Assembly (NCBI GenBank): GCA_038746605.1
Contig: JBCDKM010000022.1
Coordinates: 1 to 64,000 of the forward strand
DNA from: Rubricoccus sp038746605
Lineage (GTDB): Bacteria; Bacteroidota; Rhodothermia; Rhodothermales; Rubricoccaceae
Reading direction: 5' to 3'
DNA length: 64,000 nucleotides
Shown: piece by piece, positions 50,862 through 59,746 of the stretch
Layout of the letters: every line of letters starts with the position of its first letter
How positions within the stretch are numbered: the first letter of the stretch is position 1
Program-made: the position numbers and the translations under genes
Notes under the pieces: generated by a model
The model's database searches: none
Told to the model about the DNA's origin: nothing
The model's input: only the letters and a program-made list of their open reading frames with translations

Positions 50862-51119
50862 ATGCTCACACACATACGCCGCGCTGCCTACGCGCTCGCT
50901 CTTGCGGCTCTCACGATCACTCCAACCCTCGCTGAAACCCCGCTTTGCGATTGCCTCTGGGCATCGTCTGGCTGCATCCGGTACGCTCTCGTAGACCCGA
51001 ACCCTGCGGGTGCGACCGCCGACGTGTTCGTCAACTGCGGAAATGGATGGATGTACCAAGGGTCTGGACCGTACGGAGGCTGCCCCGGATCGGAGACCTG
51101 CTGGGGCGGCTACGCATAG
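50862..51119 (+). CDS. Small secreted Cys-rich protein
   Basis: 85 residues, ATG 50862. MLTHIRRAAYALALAALTIT plus PTLAE is a signal peptide. The ~60-residue mature part holds six Cys: CDCLWASSGC, VNCGNGWMY, GGCPGSETCWGG, likely disulfide-bonded after export. No family recognised; compact disulfide-rich toxins, pheromone-like or inhibitor proteins look like this, but nothing points to a specific one. Strong AT-rich upstream region suggests a well-expressed promoter (inference). Confidence 0.65.
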   Translation: MLTHIRRAAYALALAALTITPTLAETPLCDCLWASSGCIRYALVDPNPAGATADVFVNCGNGWMYQGSGPYGGCPGSETCWGGYA

Positions 51120-51153
51120 TCCCTATTCCCGAAAGACCAACCAACCTGTCGTC

Positions 51154-51822
51154 ATGAAACACCTCCTCGTCCTCCTTTCCTTTTTCGTCCTCGTGGGGTG
51201 CGAAGCGGCCTCACAAGATGAGGCCCCGGCTACTGCTGTCACCGAATGGGACCAGCAGCCCAACTACGTCCTCGGCACCCCGCCCGGAGCGGGGGTCCTT
51301 CAGTCCAACGACATCCACCACCCGGACTTTGCCTCTGCCACCCGCGCGATGTTCCGGGAAGCGGGACCTCTCATCGTTCGCGGCACAGACGTTCTGAAGG
51401 CAGACGCGCCCGCCCTGGACCGCCATCGTCAGCTAAGCGACGTACTCCGCGAGGCGGACGACGCCTCCGCTGAAGCGAGGTGGTTCGCGACGACGCAGCT
51501 CTCCCTCCTCGCGCTGGACGCTTTCGTACCCGCCCGGGGAACGGCGGACGCGCCTCCCGAGGCCGTCGCCCCGTATGTCCAGAACCTCCTCGATGCGGAG
51601 AACCCGAACGCTGATCTCTTGCTTCGAGGCATCCGCCACCTCAATGGCTACTGGAGCGCGGAGCAAGTGCAGGCCGCCGCGCGATCCGCCGCCGATGCGG
51701 CCGTCGCCTACCTCGGCGCCCCGTGTGAGGACTGCGAGACCGACGCGGTCAGTCCCGACCGTGCGTCGGCGATCTCGGACGCTCTTCTCGATCTGAACCA
51801 GCTAGCCGAAGCCTCGGAGTAG
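51154..51822 (+). CDS. Lipoprotein of unknown function
   Basis: 222 residues from ATG 51154. MKHLLVLLSFFVLVGC has lipobox LVGC. The mature part is mostly helical and Ala/Asp-rich (LRHRQLSDVLREAD-like; ARWFATTQLSLLALDAF) with a late Cys pair APCEDCETD. No family recognised. It starts 34 bp after the Cys-rich gene, same strand; the two probably form one transcript from the AT-rich promoter region. Confidence 0.7.
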   Translation: MKHLLVLLSFFVLVGCEAASQDEAPATAVTEWDQQPNYVLGTPPGAGVLQSNDIHHPDFASATRAMFREAGPLIVRGTDVLKADAPALDRHRQLSDVLREADDASAEARWFATTQLSLLALDAFVPARGTADAPPEAVAPYVQNLLDAENPNADLLLRGIRHLNGYWSAEQVQAAARSAADAAVAYLGAPCEDCETDAVSPDRASAISDALLDLNQLAEASE

Positions 51823-51828
51823 TGGCCT

Positions 51829-51860
51829 TTTCCCCCGCCTCGGTGCCGAGGCGGGGGAAG
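51829..51860. repeat. CCGCCTCGG palindrome, 2-nt loop, 14-bp stem
   Basis: TTCCCCCGCCTCGG / CCGAGGCGGGGGAA around TG, with T-rich ends on both sides; the best terminator-like copy, in a convergent gap (51822/51873). Confidence 0.9.
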
Positions 51861-51872
51861 TTGGCTTTTGCC

Positions 51873-53195
51873 CTACGCCGCCACCAGCGGCTCGGCGCCG
51901 AACGTGCTCAAGTCGTAGAGCGGGTACTCTGCCGCCATCGCGTGGACCTCGCGGCGCACGGCCTCCGCATCAGCGCCGTGGCTCGTGATCACGCGGTCGA
52001 TGAGCGCGGCCACCTCGCGGAACGCCTCCGGCGTGAAGCCACGCGTGGTCATCGCAGGCGTGCCGAGACGGATGCCGCTGGTCACAAACGGGCTCTCGGG
52101 GTCGCCGGGGACCATGTTCTTGTTGACCGTGATGTCGGCCTCGCCGAGCCAAGCCTCTGCGTCCTTGCCCGTGACGCCCTTCGCGCGAAGGTCCACGAGG
52201 CAGAGGTGGTTCTCCGTCCCGCCGGAGACGACCCCGTACCCGAGGTCCACCAGAGCCGCCGCGAGCGCCTGCGCGCCCGCGATCACGGTCTCCTGGTACG
52301 TCACGAACTCCGGCCGGAGCGCCTCGCCGAACGCCACCGCCTTGGCTGCAATGACGTGCATGAGCGGCCCGCCGATGGTACCCGGGAAGACCGCCGAGTC
52401 CAGGTCCTGGCCGATGGTCTTCGGCTTGCCGCTGCGGAAGGTGGCGCCACTGGGGGAGTCCACGTCGTTGCCGACGAGCAGCATGCCGCCGCGCGGGCCT
52501 CGGAGCGTCTTGTGCGTCGTGGTGGAGACCACATGCGCGTGCGGGAGCGGGTCGCCCAGGAGCCCGGCAGCGATGAGGCCTGCCGTGTGCGCCATGTCCA
52601 CCCAGAGGATCGCGCCCACCTCGTCGGCGATCTCACGGAGGGCAGCGTAATCGAAGTCGCGGGAGTACGCGCTCGCGCCGACGCTGAGCATGCGCGGCCT
52701 CACCTCGCGGGCACGGTCGCGCACGTTGTCCAGGTCGATGCGGCCAGCGTTCTCGCCCTCCTGCTGCACGCCGTAAAAATGCGCCTCGTAGAGACGGCCG
52801 GAGAAGTTGACCGGCGAGCCGTGCGTGAGGTGCCCGCCGTGCGCGAGGTCGAGTCCGAGGAGACGGTCGCCAGGCTCCATGAACGCGAGGTAGAGGGCGC
52901 TGTTGGCCGTCGCGCCGGAGTGCGGCTGCACGTTGACCCAATCGGCACCGAAGAGCTGCTTGGCGCGGTCACGCGCGAGGTCTTCGGCCTCGTCGACGAA
53001 CTGGCAGCCGCCGTAGTAGCGCTTGCCAGGGAGGCCCTCGGCGTACTTGTTGGTGAGCGGGCTGCCGAGCGCCTGAAGCACGGCGGGGCTCACGAAGTTC
53101 TCGGAAGCGATGAGCTCGAAGCCGTCGTTCTGGCGCTCCACCTCGCGATGGATGGCGGCGAACACTTCGGGATCGTGTTGCTGGAGGGCGGTCAT
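51873..53195 (-). CDS. glyA: Serine hydroxymethyltransferase
   Basis: 440 residues, ATG 53195. PLP enzyme converting serine + tetrahydrofolate to glycine + methylene-THF. Family blocks: FELIASENFVSPAVLQALGS, YAEGLPGKRYYGGC, DWVNVQPHSGATANSALY, and the PLP lysine in VSTTTHKTLRGPRGG. Length is normal. Same strand, monocistronic by spacing. Confidence 0.98.
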   Translation of the reverse strand: MTALQQHDPEVFAAIHREVERQNDGFELIASENFVSPAVLQALGSPLTNKYAEGLPGKRYYGGCQFVDEAEDLARDRAKQLFGADWVNVQPHSGATANSALYLAFMEPGDRLLGLDLAHGGHLTHGSPVNFSGRLYEAHFYGVQQEGENAGRIDLDNVRDRAREVRPRMLSVGASAYSRDFDYAALREIADEVGAILWVDMAHTAGLIAAGLLGDPLPHAHVVSTTTHKTLRGPRGGMLLVGNDVDSPSGATFRSGKPKTIGQDLDSAVFPGTIGGPLMHVIAAKAVAFGEALRPEFVTYQETVIAGAQALAAALVDLGYGVVSGGTENHLCLVDLRAKGVTGKDAEAWLGEADITVNKNMVPGDPESPFVTSGIRLGTPAMTTRGFTPEAFREVAALIDRVITSHGADAEAVRREVHAMAAEYPLYDLSTFGAEPLVAA

Positions 53196-53271
53196 GTCGG
53201 GAGGGCGGGAGTCGTGCTCCAAAGGTAGGCCCAGCCCTCACTGAAGGTCCCAGTCCAACGACGTTTCACGC

Positions 53272-53309
53272 CCGCCTCGGGGACCGACCCGGCAGACTCA
53301 CCGAGGCGG
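53272..53309. repeat. CCGCCTCGG palindrome, long-loop class
   Basis: Loop GGACCGACCCGGCAGACTCA. Downstream of the DUF4359 stop, upstream of glyA's start. Confidence 0.75.
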
Positions 53310-53324
53310 ACAAGGCAGCCCGGT

Positions 53325-53714
53325 TTAGCGTCGCGACATCATGTCGCGGACGAGCGTCTCCAGATTCTCTGGCTGCTCCGTCGGGACGAATTGGCCCGCG
53401 ATCCCGAGGAACGTCCACGTCCCGCCCGAGGCGCGCCCGTTGAGGTCCAGCGTGTACGTGCTCGCGACGAGGTAGTCGGAGCGCTCGAACTCGCGAGCCG
53501 CTGCGGCTCCCACGATGTCGCCGAGGGCATCCCCGGCCGCGCGGCCCAACCGCTCGGTGAGGAAGCCCAGTGCGCCGCCTGCGTCCTCGCCCGCGTCCCC
53601 TACGATCCCGGAGACCTCGTCCGCGAGAAACTTGGTGAACTGGTCCTCCTGAGGATTCGTCCACCAGAGGATGGCGACGAGGGTACCAATGAGGACGGGA
53701 ATAACGTAGCGCAT
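53325..53714 (-). CDS. DUF4359-like membrane-anchored protein
   Basis: 129 residues from ATG 53714. MRYVIPVLIGTLVAILWWTN is an N-terminal anchor followed by PQEDQFTKFLADEV, the NP-DDY-like start typical of DUF4359. The rest is Gly/Ala-rich helix then SDYLVASTYTLDLNG, TWTFLGIAGQFVPTEQ, a beta-hairpin. DUF4359 is of unknown function, often in cyanobacteria. Confidence in the family is moderate. Confidence 0.7.
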   Translation of the reverse strand: MRYVIPVLIGTLVAILWWTNPQEDQFTKFLADEVSGIVGDAGEDAGGALGFLTERLGRAAGDALGDIVGAAAAREFERSDYLVASTYTLDLNGRASGGTWTFLGIAGQFVPTEQPENLETLVRDMMSRR

Positions 53715-53791
53715 GGCGGGTCGGGTGGGCGATGGAGGCCCGGGTCGGAAGGATCGGCCGGAGGCGAGCGGGCTTAAGCGACCAGGAGCCG

Positions 53792-54466
53792 TTAGCTGTC
53801 GAGTCCCTGCGTCATCGCGTAGACGAGCAGGTTGACACCCATCTGAAGTGCCTTCTCGCGCACCTCTGGCGGGTTGGGATGAACGCCCTCGGCTTCCCAT
53901 CCGTCCGCGAGATCGGCTTGGTAGGCGTAGAAGACGACGAGCCGCCCCTCGTGGAACAACCCGAGGCCCTGCGCGGCCTCGCCATCGTGCTCGTGGACCT
54001 TCGGCATTCCGTCCAGCGCGAAGTGCGCGGAGTAGATCGGATGGTCCACCGGAAGGACGGCCAGGTCCTGGTCTGGGAACACCTTCGCCAGTTCGCGCCG
54101 GATCGACTCGTCCAGCCCATAGTCATCGTTGACGAAGAGGAAGCCGCCGCTGGTGAGGTAGCGGCGGAGGCGCTCCGTTTCCCCCTCGGTGAAGGAGACG
54201 TTCCCGTGCCCGTTGAGAAAGAGGAACGGGAACAGGAAGAGCCGGTCGCTGGAAAGCTCGACGGTCTCGGGCTCGGGCGCGAGGTCCAGTAAGGCGTTGC
54301 GCCGGGCATACCCGATGAGGCCAGGGAGCGGCTCGCCGGAGTACCAGTCGCCGCCGCCGCCGTACTGGACCCGCGCGATGGAGATGGCGCCGCCGTCCTG
54401 TGCGGACACGCTGGGCATGCTGGCGAGCGCGACGAGCAGCGCGAGGACGAGAGAAGATCGAATCAT
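53792..54466 (-). CDS. DUF4159 domain secreted protein
   Basis: 224 residues from ATG 54466. Signal peptide MIRSSLVLALLVALASMPSV. DUF4159 (flavodoxin-like/ThuA-like fold): ARVQYGGGGDWYSGE, LFLFPFLFLNGHGNVSFTEG, LRRYLTSGGFLFVNDDYGLD, VLPVDHPIYSAHF, and DGWEAEGVHPNPPEVREKAL. Periplasmic or extracellular; function unknown in detail (in other bacteria often near MoxR/VWA genes, not seen here). Confidence 0.88.
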   Translation of the reverse strand: MIRSSLVLALLVALASMPSVSAQDGGAISIARVQYGGGGDWYSGEPLPGLIGYARRNALLDLAPEPETVELSSDRLFLFPFLFLNGHGNVSFTEGETERLRRYLTSGGFLFVNDDYGLDESIRRELAKVFPDQDLAVLPVDHPIYSAHFALDGMPKVHEHDGEAAQGLGLFHEGRLVVFYAYQADLADGWEAEGVHPNPPEVREKALQMGVNLLVYAMTQGLDS

Positions 54467-54593
54467 GGGGAAGGATACGGGCCGTCTCGGTGCCGCCAAC
54501 GACGCCGCGAGGGGTTCTGGTCTGTCTGCTTTCAGAGACTAGCAGGTGGAAACGACTGGATGAACAGAACGAGACCGTGTTCCGATCACAGGG

Positions 54594-55082
54594 TCACGGC
54601 ACGCCCGACTCCAGCAGTCCACCGAGTAGGTGTGCAGGTGAAACAATCTCTTCCCCTTCGTACAGATAGACCGTATCCCCAACAAAAACCGCACTATCGA
54701 CATCAACCCTGACTGGGCTCAAGAGCTTGCCCACCGTCGTCATCATGGGCGATACAGACACACTATAAGGAATACCGCCGTCAACCGCGACCCTTCCGAA
54801 GTGACTCGATTGTCCCTTCTCGCCGTACTCCATTGAGTAAAAGTTATTTTTTGGCATCTGGTATATGTATATCACTTTTCCATCAAAAAAATATATCTGA
54901 TTGAAAGGTAATATGATAGGATATTTTTCAAAAGTAGTCTCGACTGAGTCACCTACTACGTCAAAGTCTATGTTAGAATGTATTTTTACTATGTCGTGAC
55001 TGCCCGCCCCCGTCTCGCATCCGTCTAAGCCGCCGCTGAGTAGCAAAGCCATAATCAGTAAAACTTTTAAATATAAATCCAT
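54594..55082 (-). CDS. AT-rich lipoprotein-like gene of foreign composition
   Basis: 162 residues, ATG 55082. MDLYLKVLLIMALLLSGGLD plus GC looks like a lipoprotein signal (GLDGC). The body is beta-strand rich: DIVKIHSNIDFDVVG, IILPFNQIYFFDGKVIYIYQ, SMEYGEKGQSSHFGRVAVDG, AVFVGDTVYLYEGEE. No family recognised. Composition is extreme for this genome: 15 of 60 bases are G/C at 54841-54900, against ~70% around it, with AT-rich upstream DNA (55083-55110). Probable recent horizontal acquisition. Confidence 0.75.
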   Translation of the reverse strand: MDLYLKVLLIMALLLSGGLDGCETGAGSHDIVKIHSNIDFDVVGDSVETTFEKYPIILPFNQIYFFDGKVIYIYQMPKNNFYSMEYGEKGQSSHFGRVAVDGGIPYSVSVSPMMTTVGKLLSPVRVDVDSAVFVGDTVYLYEGEEIVSPAHLLGGLLESGVP

Positions 55083-55114
55083 GATGGGTTATTTTATTAA
55101 GGCTTGTTTTTTCG

Positions 55115-55822
55115 TCAGTCGATGAGCCGCACGAGGTGGTAGCTCACCACGGGGGTAATGAACCACGCTCGCGAGGGATCCTCCACCTCGGGTGCTAGCT
55201 CCAAGAGATCTACCTCGGCGGGGAAGTAGTGCCCGATGAACGCGAACCGGAGACCCTGGGCCCGTCGCGTCCCGCGTCCGAAGTACGCTCCCAACGCGAC
55301 ACTTCCCCCGACGCCGAGGCGGGCCTCCATGTCGCCCAGGCCACCGAACGCCCCGAGCACGTCCTCTCCGGCCTCCGCTCGGATGCCGTCGCCGTTCACA
55401 TCCTCGAAGTAGGGCCACTGGAGAGCGACCACGGGGCCACCGGAGAGGGCAGCGTAGGGACGGAAGTTGCTCTCCACCGTGCGCCGGAAGAGCCGTTGCT
55501 CCAGCCCAAGATGCACCGGCAGCAGAAGCGCGTTGTTGCGCTTGAGCGGCGTCACCCGGTCGCCGAAGAAGCCGACGAAGAACTGCTGCTCTCGCGCGTC
55601 TTTCCCCGCACCGATGGCCGCCTCCACGGAGAAAGAGAGGTCTGGCGTGAGGCGCGCCCGCACGGCCGTCCCGAGGCCAAACCCGTACTCGTCCAGACGG
55701 ATTACGACCGATGACGACGTGCCGTAGGCGGTCGCGGTGGTGTCCGGGGCGTAGTCCGGGAGCGGCTGGGCCCGGAGCGCTGCCGAGGCGGAGAGGGCGA
55801 GGACAAAAAGCAAGACGCGCAT
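55115..55822 (-). CDS. Outer-membrane beta-barrel-like protein
   Basis: 235 residues from ATG 55822. Signal peptide MRVLLFVLALSASAALRAQ. Alternating amphipathic strands (SVVIRLDEYGFGLGTAVRAR, DLSFSVEAAIG, ALLLPVHLGLEQRLF, FRPYAALSGGPVVALQWPYF) and a C-terminal strand ending ITPVVSYHLVRLID fit an 8-strand porin-like barrel. A DVNGDGIRAEAGED loop is Ca-binding-like. Role unknown. Confidence 0.75.
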   Translation of the reverse strand: MRVLLFVLALSASAALRAQPLPDYAPDTTATAYGTSSSVVIRLDEYGFGLGTAVRARLTPDLSFSVEAAIGAGKDAREQQFFVGFFGDRVTPLKRNNALLLPVHLGLEQRLFRRTVESNFRPYAALSGGPVVALQWPYFEDVNGDGIRAEAGEDVLGAFGGLGDMEARLGVGGSVALGAYFGRGTRRAQGLRFAFIGHYFPAEVDLLELAPEVEDPSRAWFITPVVSYHLVRLID

Positions 55823-55928
55823 GCCGTAGGATAGGACGCATCCCGCGAGGCCGCCGGTCCGAACGGAGTCCCCGACCCGTCCCGGCTGCATCGCGCTCGT
55901 AGACTCTGCTCTCCTCTTCTGCTCTACC

Positions 55929-56750
55929 ATGCGCCTCGGACGCAGCCGCCGCTCCACTAACGTCGTCGATGCCCGTGGCCGCGCCGGGGGCCCGGGCCGC
56001 AAGGCTGCCATCGGGTGTGGGCCGCTGCTCATCGTGGGGCTGCTCGCGCTGGTCTTCGGTGCCGACCCGAGCCAGGTGCTCCAGCTTCTGGGAGAGTCCG
56101 GGCAATCGACTGCTCAGGTGGAGCCGGGCGCGAGTGGCGCGCCGCAGGATCAGGCTGGAGATTTCATCGCGGCTGTTCTCGGCGAGACCGAGGACGTGTG
56201 GCGCGAGGTCTACCCAGCTGCCACCGGCCAGCCCTATCGCGAGGCCAGGCTCGTACTCTTCGAGCGCGTGTATCCGACCGCCTGCGGCACGGGCACGGCC
56301 GCCACTGGACCGTTCTACTGCCCGCTGGATGAGACGGTCTACCTCGATCTCTCGTTTTTCAACCAGCTCGCGCGGATGGGTGGCCAGGGAGACTTCGCGG
56401 CGGCTTACGTGGTCGCGCACGAAGTAGGGCACCACGTCCAACACCTGACCGGCGTGCTCGGGCAGACGCAACGCTTTCGGAACGACTCACGCGTGAGCGT
56501 AGCCGTGGAGCTCCAGGCCGACTGCTATGCGGGTGTCTGGGCGCACCACGCTGACCGTCAGCGCGACGTGCTCGACGAGTCCGACATCCAGGAAGGCATG
56601 AACGCCGCTGCAGCCGTCGGCGACGACGCAATCCGGGGCGGGGCCGTCCGCAAAGACGACCTTTCGCACGGGACGAGCGAGATGCGCGTCTCGTGGTTCC
56701 TGCGCGGCTTCCGCTCTGGCGACATGCGCGCCTGCGACACGTTTGGCTGA
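55929..56750 (+). CDS. ypfJ: YpfJ/KPN_02809-family neutral zinc metallopeptidase
   Basis: 273 residues, ATG 55929. Short cytoplasmic basic N-terminus, membrane helix (GCGPLLIVGLLALVFGAD), and a metallopeptidase domain: VWREVYPAATGQPYREARLV, FERVYPTACGTG, FYCPLDETVYLDLSFF, zinc motif VVAHEVGHHVQHL with HExxHH, and LQADCYAGVWAHHA. The family is well spread; its function is not established. Single-gene unit by flanking palindromes. Confidence 0.92.
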   Translation: MRLGRSRRSTNVVDARGRAGGPGRKAAIGCGPLLIVGLLALVFGADPSQVLQLLGESGQSTAQVEPGASGAPQDQAGDFIAAVLGETEDVWREVYPAATGQPYREARLVLFERVYPTACGTGTAATGPFYCPLDETVYLDLSFFNQLARMGGQGDFAAAYVVAHEVGHHVQHLTGVLGQTQRFRNDSRVSVAVELQADCYAGVWAHHADRQRDVLDESDIQEGMNAAAAVGDDAIRGGAVRKDDLSHGTSEMRVSWFLRGFRSGDMRACDTFG

Positions 56751-56764
56751 TCTGCCGGGTGTCC

Positions 56765-56784
56765 CCGCCTCGGGCCCGAGGCGG
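56765..56784. repeat. CCGCCTCGG palindrome, 2-nt loop
   Basis: Perfect arms around GC, 14 nt after the ypfJ stop. Confidence 0.85.
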
Positions 56785-56840
56785 AGGGACTCGGATGCAC
56801 GCGTGCAGGCCGTAGACTCTGGCTCTCTTGCCTCGCGCCT

Positions 56841-57068
56841 ATGTCTGACCCGTCCATCGCTGCCGACCTCCAGCGCCGCGCCCTGTTTCTACTCGTGGCC
56901 GCAGTGGTCGTAGATCTCACGGCCGTCGCACTTCTCGTGTTGCCCGTGGTGCAGGGCGGAGACGTGATAGGCGCTCTCCCCATCGCCATTCCGCTCTTCG
57001 TCGTCGCCTCGGGGCTGTTCGTGGTCGGCATCAAGACGAAGAAGAAGGCCGACGAGGCGGAGGCCTGA
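56841..57068 (+). CDS. Small two-helix membrane protein
   Basis: 75 residues, ATG 56841. A short polar start, then two hydrophobic segments (LFLLVAAVVVDLTAVALLVL and VIGALPIAIPLFVVASGLFV) and a Lys-rich tail (GIKTKKKADEAEA). No family recognised. The promoter-like GTAGACTCT lies 28 bp upstream. Confidence 0.7.
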   Translation: MSDPSIAADLQRRALFLLVAAVVVDLTAVALLVLPVVQGGDVIGALPIAIPLFVVASGLFVVGIKTKKKADEAEA

Positions 57069-57109
57069 TGCGGGCAGATGATGTGCGGCTGACCTGCTCC
57101 GCTCACCAC

Positions 57110-57118
57110 CCGAGGCGG
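57110..57118. repeat. CCGAGGCGG single arm
   Basis: Only the right arm is present, between the 56841 gene and the CotH gene; possibly a decayed copy. Confidence 0.35.
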
Positions 57119-57169
57119 GCTGAGTCACCGGAAGCACCCGTACGTTGGGGGGGCATCGCGCACGCCCGC

Positions 57170-59707
57170 ATGAGACCCGCAGCCCTTCTCCTCGTCGCCC
57201 TCGCGATGGGCCTTGCCACGCCCGCCTCCATCGCGCAGGGCCTCGTCCTCAACGAGTTCCTGGCCTCCAACGCCACCACTCTCGCCGATCTCGACCTCGG
57301 CGAGTACAGCGACTGGGTGGAACTCCACAACCCCACCGCCGAGACTGTGGACCTCAGCGGCTACCACCTCACGGACGACCTCGACGAGCCCACCCGTTGG
57401 CGATTCCCAGACGGTACCCTCCTCGCGCCCGGCGGATACCTCCTCGTCTGGACCGACGGCCAGGAGACGCCCGCGCCGGAGTGGATCGCTCTCCACGCTC
57501 CGTTTCGTCTCTCCGCAGGAGGTGAGCAGATCGGACTGTTCTCGCCCACTGGAGTGGCTGTGGACACGCTGACCTACGGTGAGCAGACGACCGACATCTC
57601 CTCCGGTCGCTTCCCGGACAGCACCGGCCCCTGGTCCTTCTTCGTCACACCGACGCCGGGCGCTGCCAATACCACGGAGCCGGGCGCCCCCCTGGAGCCG
57701 CCCACGCTTTCCCTCGCGAGCGGGTTCTACAGCGGCACGGAGTCTATCACGATGGAGCCGCCTGAACCCGGCGTCACCATCCGCTACACGCTGGACGGCA
57801 CCGCACCCACGGAGACCTCCGCGACCTACACCGAGCCGATCCCACTCGGCCAAACGAGCGTGATCCGCGCCGCCGCCTTCGCGCCCGAACGGACTGCCAG
57901 TGCACCCGTCACCCGCTCCTACTTCGTCGGGGAGACGAGCGACCTACCGGTGATCTCCCTCGTGACGGACCCCGATGGGTTCTTCAGCGACGAGCGTGGC
58001 ATCTACGTAGAGGGCACGAACGGCATCCCTGGCCGCTGCCGCACCGTCCCGGTCAACTGGAATCAGGACTGGGAACGTGAGGTCCATGTCAGCTTCTTCG
58101 AGCCCGATGGGACAGGCGGTTTCACCCTCGCAATCGACCAGGGAGCGGGGGTACGAATCTTCGGCGGGTGCAGCCGGATCTACCCGCAGAAGTCGCTCCA
58201 ACTCCACGCGAGGGCGCGATACGGCGCCTCGGCCTTCGAGCACCGCTTCTTCGAGGAACTCGACATCGAGAGCTTCGATGACCTCGTCCTGCGAAGCTCC
58301 GCGCAGGACTGGTGGCGCACCATGTTCCGCGATGGCATGATCCAGACGCTCACGCGGCACATGGACCTGGACGGGCAAGCCTACCGGCCCGCCATCGTGT
58401 TCCTCAACGGCGAGTACTGGGGCATCCACAACCTCCGCGAGAAGCTGAACGAGGATTGGATCGAGGCGCATTACGGCCACGCGAACGACGAGGCGGAACT
58501 GATCGAGGAGACCTGGGGGGGTCAGTCCGAGCACTACGACGAACTCGAGGCGATCCTCGAAACGACCGATCTCAACACACCACAGGGCTTCGCGGAGGTA
58601 AAGGCGCGGATGGACGTGGACCAGTATCTGAACTATCAGATCGCGCAGATCTATGCCGCGAACGCGGACTGGCCCGGCAACAACCTCAAACTCTGGCGAC
58701 CTCTCACGCCAGAAGGCCGCTGGCGGTGGATGCTCTTCGACACGGACTTCGGCTACGGCGGCAACGGCAACGGACAGTCCGGCAGCAACACCCTCGCGCT
58801 CGCGACGGAGCCCAACGGACCCGACTGGCCCAATCCACCCTGGTCCACCTTCCTGTTCCGGCGGCTGCTCACCAACGACGGCTTCCGGCACACCTTCATC
58901 CAGCGGATGGCGGCCCACACGAGCACCACGTTCGATCCCACCCGGACGCGCGCCCTCATCGACAGCCTCCAGACGACCCTCAGCGCGGAGGTTCCCCGGC
59001 ACAAGGCGCGCTGGCCGCGGTCGATCTCATTCGGCTCCAGTTGGGATGCACTCGTGGGCATCATGGAGTCCTTCGCAATCGCCCGGCCCTCCACGATGCG
59101 CGGCTTCGTCGCGGGATACTTCGACGAGGTAGACGGCTCGGCTCGGCTCACCCTCACCACCACCGCCGGAGGCCGCGTGTTCGCCGAGGGCGTCCCGATG
59201 GTCCCGCTCCGCCTCGACGGCACGCCGGAGGCACCCACCCCCGAGGGACGCACCTTCTCGCCGATCTTCTATCGCGGCGTGCCGATCCAGTTGGCAGCCG
59301 TCCCGGACGAGGGCTACCGCTTCGTGGGCTGGTCCGGCCTCGCGAATACCGAGGCGGACACTCTCACCGTCACACTCACCGAATCCACAGCCCTCACGGC
59401 GACCTTCGCGCCCCTCAGCACCGCTGGTGAGACCGAAGCGCCTCCCGTGAGCACCCTGTGGGCCGTTTACCCCAATCCCGCCTCGGAGCGGGCGACCATC
59501 GAGGCGACGCTCGCGACCCCGGGGCATCTCTCCGTCCGTGTGATCGACATGCTGGGACGCGAGGTCGCCGTGCTCGCAGAGGGGGCCGCCTCGGCGGGGA
59601 TGCACGCCCTCACGTTGGACGTGCGCCCGCTACCGAGTGGAGTCTACACGGTCGTGATGGAGACAGAAGGCATTCGTGCAGCACGGCGACTGGTCGTGAC
59701 GCGGTAG
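57170..59707 (+). CDS. CotH-kinase/lamin-tail secreted protein with T9SS domain
   Basis: 845 residues from ATG 57170. Signal peptide MRPAALLLVALAMGLATPAS. Domains in order: lamin-tail domain (NEFLASNATTLADLDLGEYS, ~25-150), chitobiase/CHB_HEX-like (YTLDGTAPTETSATY), CotH spore-coat kinase-like (LRSSAQDWWRTMFRDGMIQT, VFLNGEYWGIHNLREKLNED, then DTDFGYG), divergent InlB-type repeat (DEGYRFVGWSGLANTEADTL) and T9SS sorting domain (YPNPASERATIEATL, RVIDMLGREVAVLAE, RRLVVTR). CotH phosphorylates proteins in spore coats; here it probably acts at the surface, on unknown substrates. Confidence 0.9.
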   Translation: MRPAALLLVALAMGLATPASIAQGLVLNEFLASNATTLADLDLGEYSDWVELHNPTAETVDLSGYHLTDDLDEPTRWRFPDGTLLAPGGYLLVWTDGQETPAPEWIALHAPFRLSAGGEQIGLFSPTGVAVDTLTYGEQTTDISSGRFPDSTGPWSFFVTPTPGAANTTEPGAPLEPPTLSLASGFYSGTESITMEPPEPGVTIRYTLDGTAPTETSATYTEPIPLGQTSVIRAAAFAPERTASAPVTRSYFVGETSDLPVISLVTDPDGFFSDERGIYVEGTNGIPGRCRTVPVNWNQDWEREVHVSFFEPDGTGGFTLAIDQGAGVRIFGGCSRIYPQKSLQLHARARYGASAFEHRFFEELDIESFDDLVLRSSAQDWWRTMFRDGMIQTLTRHMDLDGQAYRPAIVFLNGEYWGIHNLREKLNEDWIEAHYGHANDEAELIEETWGGQSEHYDELEAILETTDLNTPQGFAEVKARMDVDQYLNYQIAQIYAANADWPGNNLKLWRPLTPEGRWRWMLFDTDFGYGGNGNGQSGSNTLALATEPNGPDWPNPPWSTFLFRRLLTNDGFRHTFIQRMAAHTSTTFDPTRTRALIDSLQTTLSAEVPRHKARWPRSISFGSSWDALVGIMESFAIARPSTMRGFVAGYFDEVDGSARLTLTTTAGGRVFAEGVPMVPLRLDGTPEAPTPEGRTFSPIFYRGVPIQLAAVPDEGYRFVGWSGLANTEADTLTVTLTESTALTATFAPLSTAGETEAPPVSTLWAVYPNPASERATIEATLATPGHLSVRVIDMLGREVAVLAEGAASAGMHALTLDVRPLPSGVYTVVMETEGIRAARRLVVTR

Positions 59708-59708
59708 C

Positions 59709-59742
59709 CCGCCTCGGTCTCTCCATGGGCCGACCGAGGTGG
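59709..59742. repeat. CCGCCTCGG palindrome, long-loop class
   Basis: Right arm CCGAGGTGG; loop CTCTCCATGGGCC with CCATGG. It occupies the 39-bp convergent gap between the CotH gene and hrpB. Confidence 0.8.
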
Positions 59743-59746
59743 AGTG

